DNA of 64,000 nt from CBDBJQ01 sp965206405 (GCA_965206405.1 CBDBJQ010000006.1:2418001-2482000); one strand, 5' to 3'. Counted from the first letter of the stretch, positions 24,950-34,553 are shown. The notes: a model not told the origin generated them from the sequence alone. Made by a program: numbers and translations.

Positions 24950-26575
24950 TCAGCGGACCTGCGGCAACTCGTCGTAGCTGTGGAAGGGCGGCGGTGAAGA
25001 CAGGGTCCATTCGAGCGTCGTTGCGCTATCGCCCCAGTAGTTCTCCTGGACTCGGCGCCCGGCGGCAATGGTCCAGATCAGCATGCCGACGAAGAATATC
25101 GTTGAGGCAAAAGACAGATACGCACCCATCGAGGACACGTAATTCCATCCGGCGAAGGCGTCGGCATAATCGATGTAACGCCGCGGCATGCCGGCCAGCC
25201 CAAGGAAATGCTGGGGGAAAAAGGTTAGATTGACGCCAATGAAGGTGGTCCAGAAGTGCAACTGCCCGGCCCATTCCGGATACTGGCGCCCACACATCTT
25301 ACCGATCCAGTAGTAGATGCCGGCGAAGATCGAGAACACTGCACCGAGCGACAACACATAGTGGAAATGCGCGACCACGTAATAGGTATCGTGCATCACG
25401 AGGTCGATGCCTGCATTGGCGAGCACAACGCCGGTGACGCCACCGATAGTGAACAGGACGATAAAGCCAAGTGCCCACAGCTGCGGCGTCTTGAAGCTTA
25501 TGGAACCGCCCCACATGGTGGCGATCCAGCTGAAAATCTTGATGCCCGTTGGCACCGCGATAACCATCGTCGCGAGCGTGAAGTAGGCGCGGGCGTCGGC
25601 GTCCATTCCGACGGTATACATGTGGTGAGCCCAGACGATGAAGCCGATGAAACCGATCGCGACCATCGCATAGGCCATGCCGAGATAGCCGAAAACCGGC
25701 TTGCGCGAGAAGGTCGAGATCACGTGGCTGACGATGCCGAAGCCCGGCAGGATCATGATGTAGACTTCGGGATGGCCGAAGAACCAGAACAAGTGCTGGA
25801 ACAGTACCGGTTCACCGCCGGCGTCGGCGCGGAAGAAACCGGTTCCGAAATTGCGGTCAGTCAGCAGCATGGTGATGGCGCCGCCGAGCACCGGCAGCGA
25901 CAGCAGTAGCAGGAAAGCGGTGACCAGGATCGACCACACGAAAAGCGGCATCTTGTGCAGGGTCATGCCTGGCGCGCGCATGTTGAAAATTGTGGTGATG
26001 AAGTTGATGGCACCGAGGATCGAGGAGGCGCCCGCAAGATGCAGGGCGAAGATCGCCATGTCGACGGCCGGGCCGTCATGGCCAAAACCGCCCGTGCTGG
26101 AAAGCGGCGGGTAGACGGTCCATCCGGTTCCTGCCCCACCGCCGATCACGGCCGAGCCCAGGAGCAGCATGAAGGACGGCACCAGCAACCAGAAGCTGAT
26201 GTTGTTCATGCGTGGGAAGGCCATGTCGGGGGCGCCGATCAGCAGCGGCACGATCCAGTTGCCGAAACCGCCGATCAGGGCCGGCATGACCACGAAAAAG
26301 ACCATGATGAGGCCGTGCGCAGTAATGAAGACATTCCACAGATGGCCATCGGGTTCGCCATCGGCGGTGACCATATATTGGACACCCGGCTCCATCAGCT
26401 CGAGGCGCATGTAGACAGAGAAAGCGCCGCCGATCAGGCCGGCGATAATCGCGAACAACAGGTACATCGTGCCGATGTCCTTGTGGTTCGTCGAATAAAG
26501 CCAGCGCCGAATAATGCCCGAAGGGGCGTGCGGGTCGCTGCCGTAGCCGTGGTCGGCCGTCGCTTCAGCGGTCAT
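24950..26575 (-). CDS. ctaD: Cytochrome c oxidase subunit I (aa3 type)
   Basis: Catalytic heme-copper subunit reducing O2 and pumping protons. 541 residues with 12 helices. Seen are the N-terminal RWLYSTNHKDIGTMYLLFA, GLIMVFFVVMPALIGGFGNWIVPLLIG, WFFGHPEVYIMILPGFGIVSH (His-Tyr crosslink segment), VWAHHMYTVGMD (Cu(B) histidines) and DTYYVVAHFHYVLSLGAVF (heme ligands). The HPEVY segment with downstream features of type A oxidase marks it as aa3-like. It lies 39 bases after ctaC and 58 bases before ctaB. Confidence 0.98.
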   Translation of the reverse strand: MTAEATADHGYGSDPHAPSGIIRRWLYSTNHKDIGTMYLLFAIIAGLIGGAFSVYMRLELMEPGVQYMVTADGEPDGHLWNVFITAHGLIMVFFVVMPALIGGFGNWIVPLLIGAPDMAFPRMNNISFWLLVPSFMLLLGSAVIGGGAGTGWTVYPPLSSTGGFGHDGPAVDMAIFALHLAGASSILGAINFITTIFNMRAPGMTLHKMPLFVWSILVTAFLLLLSLPVLGGAITMLLTDRNFGTGFFRADAGGEPVLFQHLFWFFGHPEVYIMILPGFGIVSHVISTFSRKPVFGYLGMAYAMVAIGFIGFIVWAHHMYTVGMDADARAYFTLATMVIAVPTGIKIFSWIATMWGGSISFKTPQLWALGFIVLFTIGGVTGVVLANAGIDLVMHDTYYVVAHFHYVLSLGAVFSIFAGIYYWIGKMCGRQYPEWAGQLHFWTTFIGVNLTFFPQHFLGLAGMPRRYIDYADAFAGWNYVSSMGAYLSFASTIFFVGMLIWTIAAGRRVQENYWGDSATTLEWTLSSPPPFHSYDELPQVR

Positions 26576-26614
26576 CGTTCGCGTTCCTCAGCCTTTGTGT
26601 CCCTTCCCCGAACC

Positions 26615-27490
26615 CTATCGGACATGATTGACGGTCTTCGCCGCTAGGTTCCGGGCGATCTTGACCGGCTCGGTGACGGGCGGTCCGCCGCTGCGGGCAA
26701 AACGCTTCTGCGCCTCGGCCGCCCAAGCATCGAACTCGGCCGGCGGTACGGCCTGAATCATGATCGGCATGAAGGAATGGTTGACCCCGCAGAGCTCGGA
26801 GCAGAACCCGTAGTACTTGCCGGGTTTGTCGATCTCCACCCAGGTTTCGTTAAGCCGGCCCGGTACATTGTCGAGGCGCACGCCGAGCGCCGGCACGGCC
26901 CAGTTGTGGAGCACGTCGGAGGAGGCCAGGAGCAACCGAATCTTGCGACCCGCAGGCAGGACCACCGGATTATCGGTCTCCATCAAGCGCCGCTGTCCCG
27001 GTTTCAGCTCGCTTTCGGGGATCATGTTGGCGTCGAAGGTGAGGTTGCCGTGGTCGGGATACTGGTACTCCCAGTACCATTGGTGGCCGACCACCTTGAG
27101 CGTCATGTCGCCATCCTCGATCCGGTCGGCGTAATACAGGAGCTTTATCGAGGGAATGGCGATGATGACGAGAATAACCACCGGAATCGCGGTCCACAGG
27201 ATCTCGAGCAACGTGTTGTGGGTGGTTGTCGAGGGTGTGGGATTTTTTGCTGCCCGGAAGCGCCAGCAAGCGTAAAGCAACAACCCGAGAACAAAGATCG
27301 TGATCACGGTAATGACGATCATAAGAACGTCATGAAAGAAATCAATCTGCTGCGCCACCGGAGATGCCGGAGCCTGGAGCCCCAGCTGCCAGGGCAGCGG
27401 TTCACCCGCCATTGCACCGGGTCCCGCCACGAGGGCGGAAAACCCCGCGCAAACACCAGCCCAAACCCTTGTCCTGATAGTCCTCAACAC
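26615..27490 (-). CDS. ctaC: Cytochrome c oxidase subunit II
   Basis: Carries the CuA centre that accepts electrons from cytochrome c. Signal peptide ending near MAGEPLPW (about residue 30), two membrane helices (about 53-75 and 95-115), then a periplasmic cupredoxin domain. The aromatic QWYWEYQYPD patch and the CuA site GFCSELCGVNHSFMPI with both cysteines, Glu, His and Met are intact. First gene of the oxidase operon; the promoter should lie in the 256-bp divergent gap shared with tldD. Confidence 0.97.
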   Translation of the reverse strand: MLRTIRTRVWAGVCAGFSALVAGPGAMAGEPLPWQLGLQAPASPVAQQIDFFHDVLMIVITVITIFVLGLLLYACWRFRAAKNPTPSTTTHNTLLEILWTAIPVVILVIIAIPSIKLLYYADRIEDGDMTLKVVGHQWYWEYQYPDHGNLTFDANMIPESELKPGQRRLMETDNPVVLPAGRKIRLLLASSDVLHNWAVPALGVRLDNVPGRLNETWVEIDKPGKYYGFCSELCGVNHSFMPIMIQAVPPAEFDAWAAEAQKRFARSGGPPVTEPVKIARNLAAKTVNHVR

Positions 27491-27746
27491 GCCGTTCTCT
27501 CCGTGTGCCGGATGACCGAAAACCCCTGCCGCGGCCGTTTCTTGACAATCCCGCTATCAGGGCCGCCCATTGGCTCGCGCTCGTGCTCTGTCATAGCAAC
27601 ATGGCGGCGCATCGGCAAGGCGTTGTCCCCCGGATTCACTCTCCGATTCGCCCTCCGATTCCGCCCTGGATCCCGTCCTGGATCCAGCCTCACTTCCGGG
27701 GCAAGCTGTTGCGCGCAACGCAGTCTGGAGACATAGTCTTGGCCCC
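27491..27746. other. Divergent intergenic region ctaC / tldD
   Basis: 256 bases between the ctaC start and tldD start. It must hold promoters in both directions, but I see no box close enough to consensus to name. It contains imperfect direct repeats of TCCGATTC and CTGGATCC (about 27640-27685). Confidence 0.5.
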
Positions 27747-29180
27747 ATGAATGACCTTGTAAAAACCGACGAGCTTTTCTTCGGCCAGGCCGGCCTCAAC
27801 CGGCGGCGCGTCGAGGGTATCGTTTCCGAGCACCTCGCCGCCTGTGACGACGGTGAATTGTTTCTTGAATCGAGCCGGTCGGAGGCCCTCGTCTTCGATG
27901 ACGGGCGCATCCGCACTGCCAGTTTCGATACCGAGCAGGGCTTCGGCCTGCGTGCGGTCTCCGGGGACGCCGTCGGCTATGCGCATTCCTCGGAAATGTC
28001 GGAAGACGCGATCGCCCGCGCCGGCAAAACCGTGCAGGCTGTCCGCGCCGGCCGCTCCGGTGAGATCGCAGCGCCGCCCCGGGGTACCAATGCCCGCCTC
28101 TACGATCCCGATGACGTGCTGGCCGAGATCGGCTTTGAAGATAAGGTCACGCTGCTCGGCGAGATCGATGGCTGGTTGCGCCGCAAGGAGCCGCGGATCG
28201 CGCAGGTGACCGTCGGGCTATCGGGAAGCTGGCGGGCAATCCAGATCCTCCGCCCCAACGGCTACCGGGCTGCCGATATCCGCCCCCTCGTGCGCCTCAA
28301 CGTCTCGGTCGTCGCCCGCGACGGCGAACGCATGGAAAGCGGCAGTTACGGCACTGGCGGCCGTACCGGCTACACCACCCTATTCGAGACCGGAACCTGG
28401 CAGAACGCCGCCGACGAGGCGTTGCGCCAGGCTCTCGTCAATCTCGACTCCATCGCTGCCCCGGCCGGCGAGCAGCAGGTGGTGCTCGGCCCCGGCTGGC
28501 CTGGCATCCTGCTGCACGAAGCGGTCGGCCATGGTCTCGAAGGTGACTTCAATCGCAAGCAGACCTCGGCTTTTTCTGGCCTGCTCGGCGAGCGGGTTGC
28601 CGCGCCCGGGGTGACGGTTGTCGACGACGGCACGCTGCCCGAACGGCGGGGCTCGCTGGTCATCGACGACGAAGGCACGCCGACTGCCTCAACCACGCTA
28701 ATTGAGGACGGCGTTCTCGTCGGCTACATGCAGGATCGCATAAACGCCCGGCTGATGGGACAGGAAGCGACCGGCAACGGTCGACGCGAGTCCTACGCTT
28801 ATGCGCCGATGCCCCGCATGACCAACACCCGCATGGAGAACGGCACGGCTGACCCCGAGGAGATTCTTGCCTCCGTCTCGGATGGCCTCTATGCGGTCAG
28901 CTTCGGTGGCGGCCAGGTCGACATCACCAGCGGCAAGTTCGTGTTTACCTGCACTGAGGCCTATCGCATTGAGAACGGCAAGAAAGGCGCGCCGGTCAAA
29001 GGCGCAACCCTGATCGGGAACGGCCCGGATGTGCTGAAACGGGTGGCGATGATCGGCAACGACACGACGCTCGATCCCGGTATCGGCACCTGCGGCAAGG
29101 ATGGCCAGGGTGTGCCGGTGGGTGTGGGACAGCCAACCCTGCGGATCGACGGGCTGACGGTCGGCGGCACCGCGGTTTGA
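27747..29180 (+). CDS. tldD: Metalloprotease TldD
   Basis: One half of the TldD/TldE (PmbA) heterodimeric zinc protease, which cleaves unfolded peptides and is known for CcdA degradation and microcin B17 maturation. 477 residues, usual length. The zinc motif is HEAVGH at residues 257-262 in the context LLHEAVGHGLEGDFNRK. The downstream segments GTPTASTTLIEDGVLVGYMQDR and the C-terminal GNGPDVLKRVAMIGND are diagnostic. The divergent arrangement tldD/ctaC is common in alphaproteobacteria. No partner tldE gene is in the window. Confidence 0.96.
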   Translation: MNDLVKTDELFFGQAGLNRRRVEGIVSEHLAACDDGELFLESSRSEALVFDDGRIRTASFDTEQGFGLRAVSGDAVGYAHSSEMSEDAIARAGKTVQAVRAGRSGEIAAPPRGTNARLYDPDDVLAEIGFEDKVTLLGEIDGWLRRKEPRIAQVTVGLSGSWRAIQILRPNGYRAADIRPLVRLNVSVVARDGERMESGSYGTGGRTGYTTLFETGTWQNAADEALRQALVNLDSIAAPAGEQQVVLGPGWPGILLHEAVGHGLEGDFNRKQTSAFSGLLGERVAAPGVTVVDDGTLPERRGSLVIDDEGTPTASTTLIEDGVLVGYMQDRINARLMGQEATGNGRRESYAYAPMPRMTNTRMENGTADPEEILASVSDGLYAVSFGGGQVDITSGKFVFTCTEAYRIENGKKGAPVKGATLIGNGPDVLKRVAMIGNDTTLDPGIGTCGKDGQGVPVGVGQPTLRIDGLTVGGTAV

Positions 29181-29244
29181 CCGTCGCCTGCGGCGGGCGC
29201 CGGAAAAGCGCAAACAAACCGGATTGCGTCAAAGCCGGGCTACG

Positions 29245-30645
29245 TCAGTAGGACTCGGTGGCGTAGACACGATCGATGTCGCCGCCCCACTCTTTCTCGA
29301 AAGCCTCAAGAAGGCGTTCGGCGGAGGTGACCCCGGATTCGGCGATATCCTCGATCTCGGCGAGATAGATGCTCTCATCGTCGCCGAAGGTATTGCGCCG
29401 GTTGCGGCGCGCGAGGCCACGCCGGGCAATCGCGACCATCTCCCGCGCCAGATCCTGCACCGTGCCCGCGCGAAACGGCGTCTTGAGCGCTGTCCTCGGC
29501 ACTGTGTTGCGCAGGTTTTCCCGCTCTTCTGCGCTCCAGTCGCGGCATAGCTGCCAGGCCTCGTCGAGGGCGGTTGGGTCGTAGAGCAATCCCACCCAGA
29601 GCGCCGGTAGCGCGCAGAGCCGGCGCCACGGCCCGCCATCGGCGCCGCGCATCTCGATGAACCGCTTCAAGCGCACTTCCGGGAACGGCATCGTCAGCTG
29701 GTCGGCCCAGTCCTTCATTGTCGGGATCTCACCCTCGAACCCGGCGAGACGGCCGGCCATGAAATCGCGAAAAGAATGCCCGCTGACATCGACGTAGTGG
29801 CCGCTCCGGTAGACAAAATACATCGGTACGTCGAGCACGTAATCGACCCAGGCCTCGAAACCGAAGTTCTCGTCGAACACGAAGGGCAACATGCCGCAGC
29901 GGTCGGGATCCGTGTCGGTCCATATAAAACTGCGATAACTGAGATACCCGTTCGGTTTACCGTCGGTAAAGGGCGAGTTGGCGAACAGCGCTGTTGCGAC
30001 CGGCTGCAGCGCGAGCCCGACCCGCATCTTGGCAACCATGTCGGCCTCGGAGGCGTAGTCAAGATTGACCTGCACGGTGCAGCTGCGCGTCATCATGTCG
30101 AGACCGTGATCGCCCTTGCGCGGCATGTAGTCGCGCATGATCCGGTAGCGCCCCTTGGGCATCCAGTCGACATCGTCGCGTCCCCATTTAGGATCAAAGC
30201 CAAGACCGAGCATGCCGGCGCCGATCTCGTCCGAGACCTGCTTCACCTGCTCGAGGTGTTCCTGCACCTCGCCGCAGGTCTGGTGCACCGTCTCCAGCTG
30301 CGCCCCGGACAACTCTAATTGCCCTGCCGGCTCGAGGCTGACCGAGCCCCGCTGCGGATGGTCGAGCGCAATCGTGTTCTCGCCCTCACGCGTCGGCTTC
30401 CATCCAAAGCGCGTCATTCCCTCAAGCAGGGTGCCGATGCCAGGCGAGCCGGCGTAGGAGAGCGGTCGCAGGGTCTTCAGGTCGTAGGGGAATTTTTCGT
30501 GTTCGGTGCCGATGCGCCACGCATCAGTGGGCCGGCAGCCTCCGGCCACATAGGCGACCAGCTGGTCCTTGCCGGTGATCGGCACCGCATCGCCGCCGCC
30601 GGATTGCGCTATTGTCCCGGCAGGGATCTCCAGGGAAACCGTCAT
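29245..30645 (-). CDS. gshA: Glutamate-cysteine ligase
   Basis: Catalyses ATP-dependent joining of L-glutamate and L-cysteine, the first step of glutathione synthesis. It belongs to the alphaproteobacterial/plant-type class: RIGTEHEKFPYD, a PLSYAGSPGIGTLLEGM segment, SLEPAGQLELSG, DYMPRKGDHGLDMMTRSCTVQVNLDY and LPALWVGLLYD are present in family order. 466 residues. The start overlaps the rsmE stop (ATGA), so the two are co-translated. Confidence 0.95.
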   Translation of the reverse strand: MTVSLEIPAGTIAQSGGGDAVPITGKDQLVAYVAGGCRPTDAWRIGTEHEKFPYDLKTLRPLSYAGSPGIGTLLEGMTRFGWKPTREGENTIALDHPQRGSVSLEPAGQLELSGAQLETVHQTCGEVQEHLEQVKQVSDEIGAGMLGLGFDPKWGRDDVDWMPKGRYRIMRDYMPRKGDHGLDMMTRSCTVQVNLDYASEADMVAKMRVGLALQPVATALFANSPFTDGKPNGYLSYRSFIWTDTDPDRCGMLPFVFDENFGFEAWVDYVLDVPMYFVYRSGHYVDVSGHSFRDFMAGRLAGFEGEIPTMKDWADQLTMPFPEVRLKRFIEMRGADGGPWRRLCALPALWVGLLYDPTALDEAWQLCRDWSAEERENLRNTVPRTALKTPFRAGTVQDLAREMVAIARRGLARRNRRNTFGDDESIYLAEIEDIAESGVTSAERLLEAFEKEWGGDIDRVYATESY

Positions 30646-31421
30646 GTATCCCGACCTTCGCCAAGAGCCATCTGCCAGCAGGCCAGCGCCGCCGTCGCCG
30701 CGGTGTCGGCGCGCAGGATTCGCGTACCCAGGGTGACACAGGAGATGAAGGGAAACCTGGCAAACATCTCGAGCTCCTCGGGCGCGAAACCGCCCTCGGG
30801 ACCGGTCATTACCGCCCAGTTACCCGTTTGGCCACCTGTTTGGCTGCCAGCCTGGGCAAAAATATCAAGGATCGGCGCCACGGTGACCGGTAAATTTTCA
30901 TGCCGCTCGACGCAGACCACAAGACGCCGGTCATGCGGCCAGTCCACCAGAATCTGTTCGAGTGGCGCAAGGTTGCGGATTTCCGGCAACGTCATCCGTT
31001 CGCACTGCTCAGCCGCTTCGATCGCCTGGCTGCGCATACGCTCTGCATTGAGCTTTCGCACCGCGCTGTGTCGGGTGATAACCGGCTGCAGACCGGCAAC
31101 GCCGAGCTCGACCGCCTGGCGCAGCAGGGTTGCCTGCGCCGCCCGCTTGAGGGGGGCAAAAACAAGCCACAGATCGGCCTCTGCCCGCTGCGGGCGCAGC
31201 ATCGAAACCGGAGCCAGCCGCGCCGATTGCCTGTCAAGGGTCTCGATAAGGGCGCTCCATTCCCCATCGCGGCCGTTGCAGAGTGCAACCTCGGCACCGG
31301 GCACGAGCCGCAGGACGTTGTGGAGATAACGAGCCTGCCCAACACCAAGTTCCAGCGTTCTCCCGGTCGCCAAATCCTGCTCGACGAACAATCGCGCCTC
31401 CATGCGCCGGGCTCCCGCCAT
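30642..31421 (-). CDS. rsmE: 16S rRNA (uracil-1498-N3)-methyltransferase
   Basis: SPOUT-class, SAM-dependent methyltransferase modifying U1498 of 16S rRNA. The N-terminal PUA-like domain begins ARLFVEQDLATG with HNVLRLVPGAEVALCNGRDGEW. The trefoil-knot domain shows ITRHSAVRKLNAERMRSQAIEAAEQCERM and GPEGGFAPEELEMF. ATG 31421 is chosen for the GAGG 6 bases upstream; ATG 31403 is a close alternative. It is divergent from ubiA with only 46 bases between them. Confidence 0.95.
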   Translation of the reverse strand: MAGARRMEARLFVEQDLATGRTLELGVGQARYLHNVLRLVPGAEVALCNGRDGEWSALIETLDRQSARLAPVSMLRPQRAEADLWLVFAPLKRAAQATLLRQAVELGVAGLQPVITRHSAVRKLNAERMRSQAIEAAEQCERMTLPEIRNLAPLEQILVDWPHDRRLVVCVERHENLPVTVAPILDIFAQAGSQTGGQTGNWAVMTGPEGGFAPEELEMFARFPFISCVTLGTRILRADTAATAALACWQMALGEGRDT

Positions 31422-31467
31422 TCGCGCCTCACTTGAGCAACGCTCCCCGCTCAGCCAACATAGTGGC

Positions 31468-32520
31468 ATGATGAAACCGGCACAAACACGGCGCACCACC
31501 GGACTCGGTGCCGGACTCGGTGCCGGACCAGATGCCGGATCGGGTACTGCGTCTGGAAGTCCGCCGGGCGGCGCGAGAGGGAGCGCCAGCGCCAGCGACA
31601 TCGTCGCCGACGGTCTGCTGCTGAAACTCACCCCCGCCACACTCAAGCCCTACCTGATCCTCGCCCGCCTCGACCGCCCGATCGGGAGCTGGCTTTTGCT
31701 ACTGCCTTGCTGGTGGAGCCTGTCGATGGCCGGGGCCGCAGGGTTCGCCGAGACTCCCTGGACGGGGCTCGTCGCATACGGCGCGCTGATGGGTATCGGT
31801 GCCGTGCTGACACGCGGCGCCGGTTGCGTCTGGAACGACATCCTCGATCGCGATCTCGACCAAAAGGTGGCGCGCACCGCCCACCGGCCGCTCGCCGCCG
31901 GCACGGTCACGCTTCTCCAGGCAGCGTTCTGGATGGGGCTGCTCTTTCTCACCGGCCTTGCAGTTCTGCTGCAGTTCAACCGCCTGACGATTTGGCTCGG
32001 CGTCGCCTCGCTTGGCCTTGTCGCTGTCTACCCTCTGGTCAAGCGCGTCTCGCACTGGCCGCAGGCCTGGCTCGGCCTGACCTTCAGCTGGGGGGCGATC
32101 CTGGGCTGGAGCGCCGCGACCGGACATCTCGCCACCCCCGCCTTCCTGCTCTACGCTGCAGCAATCTGCTGGACCATTTCCTACGACACCCTCTATGCGC
32201 ACCAGGACCACGAGGACGACGCGCTGGTCGGCATCCGTTCCACCGCCATCCTGTTCGGTGACCGCAGCCGACTCTGGATCGCGCTGTTCTTCATGCTTGC
32301 ACTCGTGTTCCTCGGCCTCGCCCTTGTCGCTGCTGGTTTCGAGCCCGCCGCCCTGATCCTCGTTGCGCTTGTCGGCCTGCATCCGGCTTGGCAGATCTGG
32401 CGGGTCGACCTGGCACGGCCGGAGAACTGCCTCGCCAAGTTCCGGTCCAACAAGTGGTTCGGTCTCGCCGTCACCGCGATCCCGCCCCTCGCCGCGGGAT
32501 TTGGTGCGGTGAGTGTCTGA
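31468..32520 (+). CDS. ubiA: 4-hydroxybenzoate polyprenyltransferase
   Basis: Integral membrane prenyltransferase of ubiquinone biosynthesis, attaching the isoprenoid tail to 4-hydroxybenzoate. Both acidic motifs are intact: NDILDRDLDQKVARTAHRPLAAG and YDTLYAHQDHEDD. LDRPIGSWLLLLPCWWSL marks the first helix. ATG 31468 gives 350 residues, of which the first ~50 are a Gly/Ala/Ser-rich extension partly made by a 12-bp tandem repeat (31501-31536). Its 3' end overlaps the possible start of the DUF2062 gene by 8 bases. Confidence 0.94.
   Translation: MMKPAQTRRTTGLGAGLGAGPDAGSGTASGSPPGGARGSASASDIVADGLLLKLTPATLKPYLILARLDRPIGSWLLLLPCWWSLSMAGAAGFAETPWTGLVAYGALMGIGAVLTRGAGCVWNDILDRDLDQKVARTAHRPLAAGTVTLLQAAFWMGLLFLTGLAVLLQFNRLTIWLGVASLGLVAVYPLVKRVSHWPQAWLGLTFSWGAILGWSAATGHLATPAFLLYAAAICWTISYDTLYAHQDHEDDALVGIRSTAILFGDRSRLWIALFFMLALVFLGLALVAAGFEPAALILVALVGLHPAWQIWRVDLARPENCLAKFRSNKWFGLAVTAIPPLAAGFGAVSV
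31501..31536 (+). repeat. 12-bp tandem repeat x3 in ubiA 5' region
   Basis: GGACTCGGTGCC occurs twice perfectly and once with changes (31525-31536), encoding the repeated Gly-Leu-Gly-Ala-like start of UbiA before the conserved part. Confidence 0.88.
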
Positions 32521-33103
32521 GGCGGGCGACCAGCGGATGGGCAGAACGACGCTTCCCCAGCAGTTGCAAAAATCCGGATGCTGGGCTCGGCTCAGGCGGA
32601 TGTTGCGCTACCGGCTGGTCATCCCCGTCATGCGCAGCCGGCACACTCCCGAATACACCGCGCGCGGCGTGATGGTCGGTACCGGGATCGCCATGACGCC
32701 GGTCGTCGGGATCCAGATGGGCATCGTCTTCATCGTGTGGCTGTGCGCACGGGGCCTGTTTGGCTGGCGTTTCAGCCTGATCCACGGCCTCATCTGGACT
32801 TGGATTTCGAACGTCTTCACCCTGTTGCCGCTCTACTACCTGTTCTTCGTGACCGGACAGGTGATGTTCGGGCGATTCGAAGATCTTACAGGTTCTGCCC
32901 ACTTCATCGAAATCTGGACCAGGACCTTCACCGCCGATGCTGGATTTGCAGAAACGCTGGAAACCTGGCTCAGATTGCTCGCCATCGACTGGGGGTTGAG
33001 CATGCTCGTTGGCTCGATCCCCTGGGCAATCCTGTCGGGCTGGCTCGCCTATATCTGGAGTCTTGCACTGATCCGCCACCGCCGCGCCCGGCAGCAGGTA
33101 TAA
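32513..33103 (+). CDS. DUF2062 domain-containing membrane protein
   Basis: About 190 residues with the DUF2062 pattern: RHTPEYTARGVMVGTGIAMTPVVGIQMGIVFIVWLCARGLFGWR, then FSLIHGLIWTWISNVFTLLPLYYLFFVTGQVMFG, and a last hydrophobic segment near MLVGSIPWAILSGWLAYIWSLAL. It is predicted to span the inner membrane. Function is unknown. GTG 32513 overlaps ubiA by 8 bases; ATG 32537 is equally possible. It is likely co-transcribed with ubiA. Confidence 0.85.
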   Translation: MSEAGDQRMGRTTLPQQLQKSGCWARLRRMLRYRLVIPVMRSRHTPEYTARGVMVGTGIAMTPVVGIQMGIVFIVWLCARGLFGWRFSLIHGLIWTWISNVFTLLPLYYLFFVTGQVMFGRFEDLTGSAHFIEIWTRTFTADAGFAETLETWLRLLAIDWGLSMLVGSIPWAILSGWLAYIWSLALIRHRRARQQV

Positions 33104-33127
33104 GCCGCCAGCCGCTGACCGCCGCGT

Positions 33128-34186
33128 TCAGACTCTGACCCGGAAAGACGGCCCTGCCGTCGTCATCCGCAGCAGCAGTTCGAAGGCCGCCTGTATCGCG
33201 CCGGGGTCTGCCCGGCCGGCGCCGGAAATGTCGTAAGCGGTGCCATGGGCCGGCGTCGTCACCGGCACCGGGAGGCCACCCTGCACGGTGATGCCCTTGT
33301 CGAAACCGAGCAGCTTCATCGCGATCTGGCCCTGGTCGTGATACATCGTCACCACCGCATCCAGGTCGCCCGCCGTTGCCTTGAGAAACACCGTATCGGC
33401 GGGCCAAGGGCCGGAGACGTCAAACTGGAAGCTGCAGGCCCGCTCAACCGCCGGCGCGATCACCTCGATCTCCTCCATCCCGAAGGCGCCGCCATCGCCG
33501 GCATGAGGATTGAGGGCACAGACGCCGATGCGCGGTCGCGCCACCCCGGACATGCGCAGCTGGTCGTGCACGAGGCGAACGGCGTCCAGGATCCCATCCT
33601 CACCGATCATGCCGGCCACCTCCTTCAGCGCCACATGGCTGGTCACCCGGCTGGTCCACAGATCGCCCATCACGTTGAGCTCGCTGGCATGGCCGTCATG
33701 GCCAAGAAATTCTGCCATGTAGTGAAGTTCGTCCTCATGGCCGAGACCGGCTGCGATCATCGCCTGCTTGTTGAAGGGTGCGAAGAGAATCCCGTCGACA
33801 ACGCCGTCGCGGGCGGCCTCGAGAGCAATATCGAGCGTACGCAGGGTTGCACGCCCGGCCGCAACGGAGATCTCCCCGGGCGTGATCTCGTCTTCATCGA
33901 TGAAGGCGCAGGGCAGCAAGGCCGGCCCATTCGCCGACATACCCGCCGGATCTTCTGTTGCGGCAAACGCATCCCGCCCGGCGATCTCCCGCAATTCCAC
34001 TTCACATCCCGCATCGCGCTCGCCACGCGCGATCAGGCAGGGGTCGGCGATGATCAGGATATCGGCGCGTTCCGGGGTGTCCGGCCGGGCAAGGAGACGG
34101 ACCAGGAGTTCCGGCCCGATACCGTTGGCGTCACCCGGAATCATGGCCAATCTCGGCCGGGTATTGTGGGCATTATCGGTGTTCAT
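33128..34186 (-). CDS. pdxA: 4-hydroxythreonine-4-phosphate dehydrogenase family (PdxA-like)
   Basis: NAD-dependent metal-binding dehydrogenase of 352 residues. Canonical PdxA acts in pyridoxal phosphate synthesis; PdxA2-type paralogues act on four-carbon acid phosphates. The N-terminus AMIPGDANGIGPELLVRLL differs from the usual GDPAGIGPE by having GDANG, so the paralogue group is possible. Metal histidines are in YHDQGQIAMKLL and TTPAHGTAYDISGAGRADPGA. ATG 34186 is supported by AAAGGAAG 5 bases upstream. No stop separates it from the upstream solute-binding remnant, so a longer fused frame of 457 codons exists. Confidence 0.88.
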   Translation of the reverse strand: MNTDNAHNTRPRLAMIPGDANGIGPELLVRLLARPDTPERADILIIADPCLIARGERDAGCEVELREIAGRDAFAATEDPAGMSANGPALLPCAFIDEDEITPGEISVAAGRATLRTLDIALEAARDGVVDGILFAPFNKQAMIAAGLGHEDELHYMAEFLGHDGHASELNVMGDLWTSRVTSHVALKEVAGMIGEDGILDAVRLVHDQLRMSGVARPRIGVCALNPHAGDGGAFGMEEIEVIAPAVERACSFQFDVSGPWPADTVFLKATAGDLDAVVTMYHDQGQIAMKLLGFDKGITVQGGLPVPVTTPAHGTAYDISGAGRADPGAIQAAFELLLRMTTAGPSFRVRV

Positions 34187-34553
34187 TGTGCTTCCTTTGA
34201 ATCCGGGATCCAATCCTTCCACGAACGGCTGCCGAACCGAACCAAACCAGTAGTGGTGGCGCTCTTCGAGCCACCCGCTCAGTTGCTGCGTCGGCATCCA
34301 GTTGTCGAAGAAATTCAACGCCCCGGGATCGCCCCGACGAAGCGCGAAGGCTTCGCTGTCAAGATCTATTCTATCGTCTGTCGGCTCGAAAATCCGTTCG
34401 GGGTGATCGATAGCGAGAAACCTTGCATCCGGCTGCGCAACCATACAGGCATAAGCTCTGTCTTCTTCGACCCTCGGCAATAATTCGGGCCAAATCGTCA
34501 TGGTGTCGCAAGGTTACGTGCGGAAAGTTGCGTGTAATCCAGTCACAGGACAT
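34187..34553 (-). pseudogene. 3' remnant of a periplasmic solute-binding protein gene, fused to pdxA frame
   Basis: The sequence upstream of pdxA encodes the C-terminal part of a family 3 (amino-acid-type) solute-binding protein: FALRRGDPGALNFFDNWMPTQQ and SGWLEERHHYWFG. Further upstream, NFPHVTLRHHDDLARIIAEG is in another frame, so a frameshift lies at about 34450-34475. The N-terminal two thirds of the gene are absent. The remnant lacks its own stop and runs in frame into pdxA. A ribosome-binding site before ATG 34186 suggests pdxA is still started independently. Confidence 0.68.
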
